Assembly: GCF_001482365.1 (NCBI RefSeq)
Contig: NZ_CP013254.1
Location: 248,001-312,000, forward strand
Reading direction: 5' to 3'
Source of the DNA: Kocuria flava
GTDB lineage: Bacteria > Actinomycetota > Actinomycetes > Actinomycetales > Micrococcaceae
DNA length: 64,000 bases
The notes beneath the pieces were generated by a model. It saw only the letters and a list, made by a program, of their open reading frames with translations, ran no database searches and was not told where the DNA came from. The translations under genes and the position numbers were made by a program. Every line of letters starts with the position of its first letter. The first letter of the stretch is position 1. Positions 18,533 through 28,929 of the stretch are shown in pieces.

Positions 18533-20509
18533 ATGACTGATACGGCGACCTCCTCGGTGTTCGACCTCTCGGGCTTCGACCGCTCCGTGCGGCCGCAGGA
18601 CGACCTCTACCGCCACGTCAACGGCGCGTGGCTGGCCCGCACCGAGATCCCCGACGACAAGCCCTCGGTGGGGGCCTTCATCGAGCTGCGCGACCAGGCC
18701 GAGGCCGCGGTGCGCGAGCTGATCACGACCGCCCGCGCCGGGGACCCGCAGGAGGTCGAGTCGAAGATCGCGAACCTCTACGCGTCCTTCATGGACGAGG
18801 AGCGCATCGAGGCCCTCGGCGCCGAGCCGCTGGCCGCGGACCTCGCCGAGGTCGACGCCGTCACCGACGTCCCGGGCCTCGTGCGCCACCTGGGCCGGAT
18901 GATCCGCCGCGGGATCGGCGGGCTGGTCGAGATCGACGTCGACTCCGACCCGGGCGACCCGGAGCGCTACCTGGCCTTCGTCGGCCAGTCCGGGCTGGGC
19001 CTGCCGGACGAGGAGTACTACCGGGACGACCAGCACGCGCCCGTGCGCGCGGAGTACCTCGCCCACGTGGAGCAGATGCTCGCCCTGGCCGGGGTCGAGG
19101 ACGCCGGGGAGCAGGCCCGGGCGGTCGTGGACCTCGAGACCCGCATCGCCGCCCACCACTGGGACAAGGTCACCGTGCGGGACCTGACGAAGATGTACAA
19201 CCCCATGGCCTTCGAGGAGCTCGCGGGCACGACGACGGCGCTGGACTGGGCGCTGCTGGCCGAGGGCGCCGAGCTGCCCGTGTCCGCGCTGGCGACCGTC
19301 GTCAACGCCCAGCCCACCTTCTTCACCGGCGTGGAGGAGCTGCTGGACGAGCAGCTGCTGGACGCCTGGCGCGCCTGGGCCCGCTGGCACCTCGTCTCGG
19401 CCCGGGCGCCGTGGCTGTCCGCGGAGTTCGTCGAGGCCGACTTCGCGTTCTACGGCACCGTCCTCTCCGGCACGCCCCGCCTGAAGGACCGGTGGAAGCG
19501 CGGCGTGGAGCTCGTCAACGGCGTGCTGGGCGAGGCGGTGGGCGAGCTCTACGTCGCCGCGCACTTCTCCCCCACCGCGAAGGAGCGGATGGACGAGCTG
19601 GTCGCGAACCTGCTGGAGGCCTACCGGATCTCCATCACGGAGCTGGACTGGATGACGGAGCCGACCCGGCAGGAGGCGCTGAAGAAGCTCTCGCAGTTCA
19701 CCCCGAAGATCGGCTACCCCGAGAAGTGGAAGGACTACTCCGCCCTGGAGATCCGTCCCGACGACCTCGTGGGCAACCTCGTGCGCACCCGCGCGTTCCG
19801 GCTCGCGGAGCTCGTGCGCAAGGCCGGCAACCCGGTGGAGAGGCACGAGTGGCTGATGACCCCGCAGACGGTCAACGCCTACTACCACCCGCTGCGCAAC
19901 GAGATCGTCTTCCCGGCGGCGATCCTGCAGCCGCCGTTCTTCGACGAGCACGCCGACGACGCCGTGAACTACGGGGCGATCGGCGCGGTGATCGGCCACG
20001 AGATCGGCCACGGCTTCGACGACAAGGGCTCGACCTGCGACGGCGACGGCCGGCTGCGCAACTGGTGGTCGGACGAGGACCGCCGCGCCTTCGAGGAGCG
20101 CACCGCGGCGCTCGTGCGCCAGTTCGACGACCTCGTCCCCGCCCAGTTCGGGGACGACGGCCCGTCGGTCAACGGGGAGCTGACCCTGGGCGAGAACATC
20201 GGCGACCTCGGCGGGCTGTCGATCGCCCACCGGGCGTGGGAGCTCTCCCGGGACAGCGCCTTCGGGGCGGGCGAGCTGGTCGACGGCTACACCCCGGCCC
20301 AGCGGCTCTTCCTGTCCTGGGCCTACGTGTGGCAGCAGAAGTCCCGCGACGAGGCCCTGCGCCAGCGCATCGCCACGGACCCGCACTCCCCCAACGAGTT
20401 CCGGGCCAACCAGACGCTGCGCAACGTCCCGGCCTTCTACGAGGCCTTCGGGCTCACGGACGCGGACGAGCTGTGGCTGCCCGAGGCCGAGCGCGTGCGC
20501 ATCTGGTGA
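18533..20509 (+). CDS. M13 (neprilysin/PepO) family zinc endopeptidase
   Basis: 658-aa metallopeptidase that cleaves small peptides. The zinc site is HEIGH at 489-493 with the third ligand Glu554 in GENIGDLGG. The substrate-binding NAYYHP motif precedes it, and the C-terminal block (PHSPNEFRANQTLRNVPAFYEAF) is typical of the family. There is no signal peptide or membrane anchor, so it acts in the cytoplasm like other bacterial PepO proteins. The ATG at 18533 has a -10 box 6 nt upstream. It is a single gene, separated from paaG by the large palindrome. Confidence 0.93.
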   Translation: MTDTATSSVFDLSGFDRSVRPQDDLYRHVNGAWLARTEIPDDKPSVGAFIELRDQAEAAVRELITTARAGDPQEVESKIANLYASFMDEERIEALGAEPLAADLAEVDAVTDVPGLVRHLGRMIRRGIGGLVEIDVDSDPGDPERYLAFVGQSGLGLPDEEYYRDDQHAPVRAEYLAHVEQMLALAGVEDAGEQARAVVDLETRIAAHHWDKVTVRDLTKMYNPMAFEELAGTTTALDWALLAEGAELPVSALATVVNAQPTFFTGVEELLDEQLLDAWRAWARWHLVSARAPWLSAEFVEADFAFYGTVLSGTPRLKDRWKRGVELVNGVLGEAVGELYVAAHFSPTAKERMDELVANLLEAYRISITELDWMTEPTRQEALKKLSQFTPKIGYPEKWKDYSALEIRPDDLVGNLVRTRAFRLAELVRKAGNPVERHEWLMTPQTVNAYYHPLRNEIVFPAAILQPPFFDEHADDAVNYGAIGAVIGHEIGHGFDDKGSTCDGDGRLRNWWSDEDRRAFEERTAALVRQFDDLVPAQFGDDGPSVNGELTLGENIGDLGGLSIAHRAWELSRDSAFGAGELVDGYTPAQRLFLSWAYVWQQKSRDEALRQRIATDPHSPNEFRANQTLRNVPAFYEAFGLTDADELWLPEAERVRIW

Positions 20510-20521
20510 GCACCCGGGGGC

Positions 20522-20854
20522 TCAGCCCCCGTTCGAGGTGACGAGGTAGACGGCCACGGCGGCCCACAGGGCGAAGAGCACCGCCCCGACGACGAGCAGG
20601 GCCGTGCCGACCCAGCCGAGCACCCGCCCGGCGGTGGCGGGCACGCCCAGCTTCTCGGCCTCCCCGGCCTGCCACACCGCGAAGGGCCCCAGCAGCGGCA
20701 GCACGACCACGCTGAGGATCCCGAGCACGAGCGCGGTCTCCGCGCGGGAGCGGCCCTCGAGCGCCTGCGGGCTCAGCCACGGCGGCACCGGGCCCCACGG
20801 CGGGGGCTGCTGCGGGGGCACCGGCTCCCCGCCGGGTCCGGACGGGGTGCTCAC
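20522..20854 (-). CDS. DUF4190-type small membrane protein
   Basis: 110-aa protein with a Pro-rich cytoplasmic head (PPQQPPPWGPVPPWLSP) and two hydrophobic segments (about 48-68 and 82-105). The motif RSRAETALVLGILSVVVLPLLGPFAVWQAGEAE is typical of DUF4190 proteins. The function is unknown. The GTG overlaps the stop of the nitrilase gene upstream (GTGA), so the pair is translationally coupled. Confidence 0.75.
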   Translation of the reverse strand: MSTPSGPGGEPVPPQQPPPWGPVPPWLSPQALEGRSRAETALVLGILSVVVLPLLGPFAVWQAGEAEKLGVPATAGRVLGWVGTALLVVGAVLFALWAAVAVYLVTSNGG

Positions 20855-21690
20855 GACCGCTCCTCCGTCCCGGCGGCCGGGACCTCCCCGGCGGGGTCGC
20901 TGATGGCCGCGTTGGGCGCGAAGCGGCGGTTGGCGAGCACGGGCACGACCTCCCGCACCTCGTCGATGCGGGCCCGGTCGACCTCGGCGCACAGCACGGT
21001 CTCCTCCTCCCCCGCCTCGGCCACGACGACCCCGAGCGGGTCGAGCACCGCCGAGCGCCCGATCGTGTGCTCCGAGCAGGTGTCGGCGGCGACGACCCAC
21101 ACGGTGTTCTCGATCGCCCGCGCCTTCAGCAGCGCCTGCCAGTGGTCGACCTTGTGCTCCCCGGCGAACCAGGCGGCGGGCACGGCGAGCACCTCGGCCC
21201 CGGCGTCGACGACCGCCCGGCAGACCTCCGGGAAGCGCAGGTCGTAGCAGGTGATCATCCCGACCCGCAGCTCGCCCACCGGCACGACGGTCACGCCCCT
21301 GTCCCCGGGGCGGATGCGGTCGGACTCCCGGTGGCTGAACGCGTCGTAGAGGTGGAGCTTGCGGTAGGTGCCCAGGATCGCGCCGTCGGCGCCCACGGTC
21401 ACGAGCGTGTTGTAGGGCCGCCCGTCCGCGGAGGTCTCGTAGCCGCCGGCGAGCACCGCGATGCGCGTGCGCGCGGCCAGGAAGGACAGCTGCTGGACGA
21501 ACCCCGACCAGCCCTCCAGGACCCGCACGGCGAAGTCCTCGCCGATCAGCCGCTCGGCGAGCATCGCCTCCTCGGGGAAGACGATCAGCCCCGCCCCGGC
21601 GGCGGCGGCCTCCTCGGCCTGGCGGGCCATCGTCTCCAGGTTGCGGGCCGTGTCCGCGGTGGGCGCGAACTGTCCGACGGCGATCTTCAC
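20851..21690 (-). CDS. Carbon-nitrogen hydrolase (nitrilase superfamily)
   Basis: 279-aa nitrilase-superfamily amidase with the catalytic triad Glu (about 40, FPEEAML), Lys (111, YRKLHLYD) and Cys (148, MITCYDLRFPE). The family includes omega-amidases and deaminated-glutathione amidases; the sequence does not settle the substrate. I chose the GTG at 21688-21690 because it is preceded by gaggagg and starts the domain (KIAVGQFAP) directly. It is followed by the coupled DUF4190 gene. Confidence 0.9.
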   Translation of the reverse strand: MKIAVGQFAPTADTARNLETMARQAEEAAAAGAGLIVFPEEAMLAERLIGEDFAVRVLEGWSGFVQQLSFLAARTRIAVLAGGYETSADGRPYNTLVTVGADGAILGTYRKLHLYDAFSHRESDRIRPGDRGVTVVPVGELRVGMITCYDLRFPEVCRAVVDAGAEVLAVPAAWFAGEHKVDHWQALLKARAIENTVWVVAADTCSEHTIGRSAVLDPLGVVVAEAGEEETVLCAEVDRARIDEVREVVPVLANRRFAPNAAISDPAGEVPAAGTEERS

Positions 21691-21821
21691 GGGGTCCTCC
21701 TCGGCGGGCGCGGGTGGGGCTCCCACTGTAGCCCCGGCCCCGCCGCCGGTCCCCGCGTGACAGGATGGTGCCGCTGCCGCGCTCCCCCCGCGGCCACGGC
21801 ACCGAGGAGGGCGCACAGGAC

Positions 21822-22223
21822 GTGGACGGGACGACGACGCAGGAACCGCACGAGCCCCCGTGGCGGGGACGGCTCACCGAGCGCGTGCTGGGCGGCGGGG
21901 AGGACCCGGACCCGCGGTTCACGCTGGCCAACGAGCGGACCTTCCTCGCGTGGATCCGCACGTCGCTGGCCTTCCTCGCCGGCGGCATCGCGATCGAGGC
22001 GTTCACCGGCGAGCTCTTCGACGAGCCGGTCCGCACGTTCCTCGCCGTGGTCCTGCTGTTGCTGAGCATGCTCGTCAGCGCGGGGGCGACGTTCCGCTGG
22101 ATCGGCGTCGAGCGCAGCATGCGCCGGCAGGCGCCGCTGCCGCTGCCCCTCATCGCGCCGCTGCTGGCCGTGGGCGGGGCGGTCGCGGCGGGGGTGCTCG
22201 TCGTCGTCGTCCTGCAGGCCTGA
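21822..22223 (+). CDS. DUF202 membrane protein (YidH-like)
   Basis: 133-aa membrane protein with the DUF202 signature DPRFTLANERTFLAWIRTSLAFLAGGIAIE, a second hydrophobic segment (VRTFLAVVLLLLSMLVSAG) and a third at the C-terminus. The family function is not established. The start is uncertain: the GTG at 21822 has gaggagg upstream, but an ATG at 21765 is also possible. It is followed 2 nt later by another DUF202-type gene, a pairing that is common in actinobacteria. Confidence 0.82.
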   Translation: MDGTTTQEPHEPPWRGRLTERVLGGGEDPDPRFTLANERTFLAWIRTSLAFLAGGIAIEAFTGELFDEPVRTFLAVVLLLLSMLVSAGATFRWIGVERSMRRQAPLPLPLIAPLLAVGGAVAAGVLVVVVLQA

Positions 22224-22225
22224 CC

Positions 22226-22576
22226 GTGGCCGCCGCACGCCGCGGGCGGCTCCCGGCCCGGCCGCACCGCGACCCCGGGCTGCAGCCCGAGCGCACCACG
22301 ATGGCCTGGGGGCGCACCCTGATGTCCCTCGTGGTGGTCGCGGCGGTGTTCCTGCGCTGGCTCCCCCACCACGGGCCGTTCGTGCTCGTGCTCTTCGCCC
22401 TCGCGTGCCTGAGCGCCGGGACCATCTACCTCACCCAGCGGCCCCGCTACGCGCGCGGGGCCCGGGGCATCGCCCGGGAGCGGGCCGAGCCGGAGGTCAC
22501 CGCGGTGCTGGCGACCTCCGTGGCGGTGCTCGCCCTCGCCTCGCTGGGGATCTGGGTCGTGCTCGTGCTGGTCTGA
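22226..22576 (+). CDS. Second DUF202-type membrane protein
   Basis: 116-aa membrane protein with DPGLQPERTTMAWGRTLMSLVVVAAVFLRW, the short DUF202 form, and three hydrophobic segments. The GTG at 22226 is 2 nt after the stop of the preceding DUF202 gene. The two probably form a hetero-oligomer, though this is only inference from pairing. It ends 28 nt before the convergent purA stop. Confidence 0.82.
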   Translation: MAAARRGRLPARPHRDPGLQPERTTMAWGRTLMSLVVVAAVFLRWLPHHGPFVLVLFALACLSAGTIYLTQRPRYARGARGIARERAEPEVTAVLATSVAVLALASLGIWVVLVLV

Positions 22577-22604
22577 CCCCGCCCGGCCGGCCCGGCGCGG
22601 GGCC

Positions 22605-23891
<1,287 letters not shown>

Positions 23892-24111
23892 CGAACGTCT
23901 CTCCTGCCTGGCTGGTGCGGGACGGCGCCCGCGGCGCCCGGCGGCGTGCACCGGCCGGACACGACAACGCCCCGGGTCCGTCCGGTCCCGCCCGCCCGGT
24001 CGATCGGGTGCCACGGCGGCGGGAGGAGGTCCAGGGGCTCTTACCGGGCAAGTCTACCGGTCCGTCGGGGCCAGGGACCGCGACGCCGCCGGTGGGCTAC
24101 CCTCGGTGCCC

Positions 24112-25560
24112 ATGAGCTCCCCCTCCTCGTGGACCGCACCCGGCCCGGAGGCCCCCGGCGCGGCCCCTGCCGCACCGGGGGCCCGGCTGAAGGCCCGCCA
24201 CCTCGTGATGATGGCCCTGGGCAGCGCGATCGGCACGGGGCTGTTCATCGGCTCCGGGGCCGCGGTGCGCACCGCCGGGCCCGCCGTGCTGCTGTCCTTC
24301 CTCGTGGCCTGCGTGCTGCTCGTGCTCGTGATGCGCGCCCTCGGCGAGATGGCCGCCGCCGACCCGTCCCCCGGCGCCTTCTCGACCTGGGCCGAGAACG
24401 CCATGGGCCGCACGGTGGGGCGGACCCTGGGCTGGCTGTGGTGGGCGCAGATCGTGGTGGTCGTCGCCGCGGAGGCCACGGCCGCCGCCCAGCTGCTCAC
24501 GGAGCTGTGGCCGGTGACCGAGCAGTGGGTGCTCGCCCTCGTGTTCATGGTCGTGTTCACGGTGATCAACCTCGTGAAGGTGCGCACGCTGGGCGAGACG
24601 GAGTTCTGGTTCGCGCTCATGAAGGTCCTGGCCGTGCTGGTGTTCCTCGCGGTCGGGGTGGCGCTGCTGCTGGGCCTGCTCGAGGTCCCCTCCCCGGGGC
24701 TGCGCAACCTCACCGCGCACGGCGGCTTCCTGCCCACCGGCCTGACCGGGGTCGCGGCGGCGCTGCTCGTGGTGATCTTCGCCTTCGGCGGCACGGAGCT
24801 CGTGACCATCGCCGCGGCCGAGACCGAGGACCCGCAGCACAACGTGGCGCGGGCGATCCGCACGATCCTCGTGCGCATCCTCGTCTTCTACGTCGGGGCG
24901 GTGACCGTCATGGTCCTCGTGCTGCCGTGGAACGACGAGCAGCTCTCGGTCAGCCCGTTCGTCGCCGTCCTGGAGGCCGCCGGCGTGCCCGGGGCCGACG
25001 TGGTCATGGCCGTGATCATCATCCTGGCGCTGCTCTCGGCGCTCAACGCCAACATCTACGGCTCCTCGCGGATGCTGTACTCGCTCGCCCGCCGCGGCTC
25101 CGCCCCGCGCGCGTTCGCGGACCTCAGCGACCGGGGCGTGCCCCGCACCGCGGTGGTGGTCTCCGTGGTCTTCGGCTTCGCCGCCGTGGTGCTCAACTAC
25201 CTGTGGCCCGAGACCGTGCTGCTGTGGATGCTCAACACCGTGGGCGCGACCTGCCTCGTGGTCTGGGGCCTCGCGCTCGTCTCCCAGATCGTGCTGCGCC
25301 GCCGCGCGGACCGCGCCGGGACCGTGCTGCCCCTGCGGATGTGGGCGTTCCCGTGGCTGTCCTGGTTCGCGCTGGCCCTGCTGGCCGGGATCGTGCTGCT
25401 CGGCCTGCTCGACGACGCCGTGCGGGTGCAGCTGCTCCTGACCGCCGGGCTGGTGGCGCTGATCGCCCTGCTGGCCCGCACCCTCGGCCGGGGGCGGGCT
25501 GCCGCTCAGCCGCCCTGCCCGCCGGCCAGCTCGGCGAGCAGCTCGTCCAGCCGCTCGTAG
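24112..25560 (+). CDS. Amino-acid permease (APC superfamily)
   Basis: 482-aa permease of the AAT group of the APC superfamily (GABA, proline, lysine or aromatic amino-acid permease-like). The first helix has the signature HLVMMALGSAIGTGLFIGSGAAV, and LVVIFAFGGTELVTIAAAETEDP is the helix-6 consensus. About twelve hydrophobic segments are visible. The specificity cannot be told. The ATG has TACCCT 8 nt upstream. The last 55 nt overlap the convergent SRPBCC gene, and the C-terminal tail rich in Ser/Pro may come from that overlap. Confidence 0.9.
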   Translation: MSSPSSWTAPGPEAPGAAPAAPGARLKARHLVMMALGSAIGTGLFIGSGAAVRTAGPAVLLSFLVACVLLVLVMRALGEMAAADPSPGAFSTWAENAMGRTVGRTLGWLWWAQIVVVVAAEATAAAQLLTELWPVTEQWVLALVFMVVFTVINLVKVRTLGETEFWFALMKVLAVLVFLAVGVALLLGLLEVPSPGLRNLTAHGGFLPTGLTGVAAALLVVIFAFGGTELVTIAAAETEDPQHNVARAIRTILVRILVFYVGAVTVMVLVLPWNDEQLSVSPFVAVLEAAGVPGADVVMAVIIILALLSALNANIYGSSRMLYSLARRGSAPRAFADLSDRGVPRTAVVVSVVFGFAAVVLNYLWPETVLLWMLNTVGATCLVVWGLALVSQIVLRRRADRAGTVLPLRMWAFPWLSWFALALLAGIVLLGLLDDAVRVQLLLTAGLVALIALLARTLGRGRAAAQPPCPPASSASSSSSRS

Positions 25561-26003
25561 CCCTGGGTCATGCCGTCCTCCATCCCGGAGGCGGCCATGG
25601 CGTCGCGGGCGGCGACGGAGGCGTGGACGGTGTGACCGGCCAGCCGGCAGCGGCCGTCGCCGAGGTCCTCGAAGCGCAGGAACTCGAGGTCGACCGCGTC
25701 CGGTGCACCCAGGTACTCGAAGGTCTGGACGATGAGCTCGTCGCGGCGCACGGTGTGGAAGGTCCCGCGGAAGCCGTACTCCTCCCCGCCCTCCTCGGGG
25801 GTCTGGGCGAAGGCCCACGCGCCCCCGGTGCGGCAGTCGTGCTGCTCGATGCGGGTCCGCAGCCCGCGCGGGCCGATCCACCGGGCGTAGAGCTCGGGGT
25901 CGGCGTGGGCGCGGAAGACCTCCGCGACGGGGTGGTCGAACTCGCGGGCGAAGTCGATGTACGGCAGCCCGTCCGGGATGCTCAGCTCGAGGGGGTGTCC
26001 CAT
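25506..26003 (-). CDS. SRPBCC/AHSA1 family protein
   Basis: 165-aa START-like protein. YIDFAREFDHPVAEVFRAHADPELYARWIGPRG is the family N-terminus, and the C-terminal helix is complete. It is the usual partner of an ArsR-type regulator, here encoded just upstream and overlapping by 22 nt, so the two are co-expressed. The ligand and purpose of such pairs are unknown. The ATG is preceded by aaggacc. Confidence 0.88.
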   Translation of the reverse strand: MGHPLELSIPDGLPYIDFAREFDHPVAEVFRAHADPELYARWIGPRGLRTRIEQHDCRTGGAWAFAQTPEEGGEEYGFRGTFHTVRRDELIVQTFEYLGAPDAVDLEFLRFEDLGDGRCRLAGHTVHASVAARDAMAASGMEDGMTQGYERLDELLAELAGGQGG

Positions 26004-26386
26004 GGTGATCGGTCCTTCTCGGCGGCGCCGCGGGGCGCGGCGCGGGTCTCGAGCACGGCGTCGAGGCGGCGGAACTGCTCCTCGCGGACCGTCCGGTACC
26101 GGTCGATCCAGGCGGTGAGCGCCTCCAGCCGTGCGGGCTCCAGGTGGACGGGCCGGCGCTGGGCGTTCCGGCTGCGCGTGACGAGCCCGGCCCGCTCGAG
26201 CACCCGGACGTGCCTCGAGATCGCCTGGACGGAGATCTCGAAGGGTTCCGCCAGCTCGGTCACCGTGGCCGGCCCCCTGCTGAGGCGGGCGACGAGGCGG
26301 CGGCGGACCGGGTCGGCGAGCGCCAGGAAGGCCCGGTCCAGCTGCTCCTCGTCCACGGCGGCCTCGCCCTTCCTGCTTCTCAACAT
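25982..26386 (-). CDS. ArsR-family regulator of the SRPBCC gene
   Basis: 134-aa winged-helix ArsR-type repressor: RAFLALADPVRRRLVARLSRGPATVTELAEPFEISVQAISRHVRVLERAGLV contains the helix-turn-helix. It has no obvious metal-binding cysteines, so it is not a metal sensor of the classic kind. The ATG at 26384-26386 lies inside a palindrome (26377-26414) that looks like its operator. The GTG at 26356, preceded by ggaaggg, may be the true start. It is co-transcribed with the SRPBCC gene. Confidence 0.88.
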   Translation of the reverse strand: MLRSRKGEAAVDEEQLDRAFLALADPVRRRLVARLSRGPATVTELAEPFEISVQAISRHVRVLERAGLVTRSRNAQRRPVHLEPARLEALTAWIDRYRTVREEQFRRLDAVLETRAAPRGAAEKDRSPWDTPSS

Positions 26387-26414
26387 CCCGGTTGATCAAC
26401 TGAGATGTTGAGAA
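26377..26414. promoter_or_regulatory. Palindromic operator at the ArsR promoter
   Basis: Perfect 10-bp arms (ttctcaacat at 26377-26386, complement at 26405-26414) flank a second small palindrome, gttgatcaac (26391-26400). It covers the start region of the ArsR gene and is probably its autoregulatory site. Confidence 0.65.
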
Positions 26415-26628
26415 CAACGCTACGCCGCCCGCCGCGCCACGGGAAGGGCGCCGCCCGTGGCCACGGCCACCCCGCTGGTCCACGTCCCGCACGACGTCGA
26501 GGCCGGGTCCGGGCTCGACCCGGTGCTGCGCCGCCGGCCGGCCCTCGCCGACCGGAAGGCCGGCGGGGTGGGCGTGCTCGCCCGCGGCCGGCCCGGCGGG
26601 GCCGTCCCGCCGGGCGGGCCCGGTCCGC

Positions 26629-26634
26629 TAGCGT
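26629..26634 (+). promoter_or_regulatory. -10 box TAGCGT, leaderless start
   Basis: TAGCGT lies 6 nt before the ATG of the Gfo/Idh oxidoreductase gene. Confidence 0.45.
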
Positions 26635-26640
26635 GGCGGG

Positions 26641-27699
26641 ATGCACACGGACGCCGCAGCAGCGCACACCGCACAGGATCCGGACCACCGGGTGCTGCGC
26701 GCCGGGATCGTCGGCTACGGGATGGCCGGGCGGGACTTCCACGCCCCGCTGCTGCGCCGGGCGGGGTGGCGGGTCGGCGACGTCGTCACCGCCGACCCGG
26801 GCCGCCGCGCCGCCGCCGAGGCCGACTGGCCGGGAGTGCGGGCGCACCCGGACCTGACCGCCCTGCTCGAGCGGTCCCGGCCGGACCTGCTCGTCGTGGC
26901 CTCCCCCAGCGGCCGGCACGTCGAGCACGCCCTGGCGGGGCTCGAGGCGGGGGTCCCGGTGGTCGTCGACAAGCCGATGGCCCTGGACCGGGACGGGGCG
27001 GCGGCCCTCGTGCGGCGGGCCGAGGAGACCGGGACGCCGCTGACCGTCTTCCACAACCGGCGCTGGGACGCCGAGCAGCTGACCCTGGAGCAGGTGCTGG
27101 CCGAGGGGCGCCTGGGCACGGTCCACCGCTTCGAGCGGCGCTGGGAGCGGTGGCGCCCGGTGCCCAAGGACCGGTGGCGGGAGAACGCCGTGGGCGAGGG
27201 CGGGCTGCTGCTGGACCTCGGCCCGCACCTGGTCGACGCCGCGCTGCGGCTGTTCGGGCCCGTCACCGCGGTGCGCGCCGAGCTGCGGGCGCTGACCACC
27301 CCGACCGAGGACGACGTCTTCCTGGCCCTGGAGCACGCCGGGGGCGTGCTCAGCCACCTCACGGCCGGCAGCCTGGTCGGCGCCCCGGGACCGCGCACCC
27401 GGGTGCTCGGCTCGGCCGGGGCGTTCCTGGTCCCCGGCCACGACGACGCCCCGGGCCCCTTCGACGTCCTGGACCCGGGCGAGGGCATGGCCGGGTGGCT
27501 GGTCCGCGGCGCCGAGGCCGAGCCCGTGCCCACCGCCGCGGGCGGACCCGCGGACTTCTACCGGGCCGTGACCCGCTGGCTCACCGACGGCGGGACGGTG
27601 CCGGTGGACCCGCGCGAGGCCGTCGCGGTCGCCGCGGTCCTCGACGCCGCCCGGCGCAGCGCCCGCACGGGCACCGCGCAGCACCCGGCCGGGGACTGA
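26641..27699 (+). CDS. Gfo/Idh/MocA family oxidoreductase
   Basis: 352-aa NAD(P)-dependent oxidoreductase. The Rossmann motif AGIVGYGMAGRDFHAPLL starts at about residue 21, and the catalytic-lysine motif VVVDKPMALDRDG is typical of the family (EKP in most members). HNRRWDAEQLTLEQVL and GEGGLLLDLGPHLVDAAL match YvaA/IolX-like sugar or inositol dehydrogenases. The substrate is not known. It is a single gene with a leaderless-type promoter, convergent to ald. Confidence 0.88.
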   Translation: MHTDAAAAHTAQDPDHRVLRAGIVGYGMAGRDFHAPLLRRAGWRVGDVVTADPGRRAAAEADWPGVRAHPDLTALLERSRPDLLVVASPSGRHVEHALAGLEAGVPVVVDKPMALDRDGAAALVRRAEETGTPLTVFHNRRWDAEQLTLEQVLAEGRLGTVHRFERRWERWRPVPKDRWRENAVGEGGLLLDLGPHLVDAALRLFGPVTAVRAELRALTTPTEDDVFLALEHAGGVLSHLTAGSLVGAPGPRTRVLGSAGAFLVPGHDDAPGPFDVLDPGEGMAGWLVRGAEAEPVPTAAGGPADFYRAVTRWLTDGGTVPVDPREAVAVAAVLDAARRSARTGTAQHPAGD

Positions 27700-27717
27700 G
27701 CCGGGCGGGCCCCGGCC

Positions 27718-28812
27718 TCAGTCCGCCTGCGCGGGCAGGTCCGGGAACGCGGCCGCGACCCCCGCGTGGCGGATCCGCCCGGCCTCGACGTTGAGCCCGG
27801 CGGCGAACTCGGGGTCCTCGGCCAGGGCCCGTTCGGGACCGCGGGCCAGGCGCACCACGTACGGGGTCGTGGCGTGGGCCAGGGCGCGGGTCGCTGTGCG
27901 CGGCACGGCGCCGGGCATGTTGGCCACGCAGTAGTGGGTGATGCCGTCGACCTCGAACGTGGGCTCGTCCCAGGTCGTGGCGTGGGAGGTCTCGAAGCAC
28001 CCGCCCTGGTCGATGGCGACGTCGACGAGCAGCGCGTGCTCGTGCAGGGTCGGCAGGTGCTCCCGGCGCACGAGCTTGGGCGCGGCCGCGCCGGGGACCA
28101 GCACCGCGCCGATCACGACGTCGGCCCCGGCGATCTCCTCGGCGAGCACGTGCTCGTCGCTCATCAGCACGCGGGCGCGGTGGCCCATCAGGTCGGTCAG
28201 CTCCCGCACCCGCACCCCGGAGGCGTCCAGCACGGTGACGTCGGCCATCAGCCCGGAGGCCGCGAGCGCCGCCTGGGTGCCCACGGCGCCGCCGCCGATC
28301 ACCACGACCCGGGCCGCCGCCACCCCGGGGACCCCGCCCATGAGGATCCCCGGTCCGCCGGCGTTGGACTGCAGGTGGTGGGCGGCGGCCTGGGCGGCGA
28401 GCCGGCCGGCGATCTCGGACATCGGCTGCAGCAGCGGCAGGGTGCGTCCGGCGCGGACGGTCTCGAAGGCCACGGCCCGGGTCCCGGCGGCCACGAGCGC
28501 CTCGGTGAGGGGCCGGTCGGCGGCCAGGTGCAGGTAGGCGAAGAGGGTGAGGTCGGGGCGGAGGAAGCCGTGCTCGGCCGCGACCGGCTCCTTGACCTTG
28601 ACCAGCAGCTCCGCCTGCTCCCAGACCTCCTGCTGGGTGGCCGGCCGGGCCCCGGCGGCGGCGTAGGCGTCGTCGTCGAAGCCCGAGCCCTCCCCCGCGC
28701 CCGACTCCACGAGGACCTCGTGGCCCTCCTGCACGAGCCGGGTGACGCCGGCGGGGACGAGCCCCACCCGCCGCTCGGCCGGCTTGATCTCCCGGGGCAC
28801 CCCGATGCGCAT
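27718..28812 (-). CDS. ald: Alanine dehydrogenase
   Basis: 364-aa NAD-dependent alanine dehydrogenase (alanine to pyruvate plus ammonia). The N-terminus MRIGVPREIKPAERRVGLVPAG and the nucleotide-binding motif VVVIGGGAVGTQAALAASGL are diagnostic, and HLPTLHEHALLVDVAIDQGG follows. The length is standard. It is transcribed away from the catabolic island, and the island operator at 28891 lies in the 117-bp shared region, so ald may be co-regulated. It could return amino groups released by the transaminases, which is inference. Confidence 0.95.
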   Translation of the reverse strand: MRIGVPREIKPAERRVGLVPAGVTRLVQEGHEVLVESGAGEGSGFDDDAYAAAGARPATQQEVWEQAELLVKVKEPVAAEHGFLRPDLTLFAYLHLAADRPLTEALVAAGTRAVAFETVRAGRTLPLLQPMSEIAGRLAAQAAAHHLQSNAGGPGILMGGVPGVAAARVVVIGGGAVGTQAALAASGLMADVTVLDASGVRVRELTDLMGHRARVLMSDEHVLAEEIAGADVVIGAVLVPGAAAPKLVRREHLPTLHEHALLVDVAIDQGGCFETSHATTWDEPTFEVDGITHYCVANMPGAVPRTATRALAHATTPYVVRLARGPERALAEDPEFAAGLNVEAGRIRHAGVAAAFPDLPAQAD

Positions 28813-28890
28813 GGCTCCCGCCCTCCTCCGGTCGCGGCCGCGGCGCCGTCACCGGGCGCAGCGGTGCCGCTCAGCCTACGCCCCCGCCGG

Positions 28891-28902
28891 ATTGTTGACA
28901 AT
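28891..28902. promoter_or_regulatory. GntR operator 1 (ATTGTTGACAAT)
   Basis: Perfect 5-bp half-sites around two bases. It contains TTGACA (28895-28900), which with CATCAT at 28919-28924 would make the -35/-10 of the M24 operon, so binding would block RNA polymerase. It is the first of six such sites in the island. Confidence 0.8.
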
Positions 28903-28929
28903 CTGCAATGGGCGTTCCCATCATGGGTC

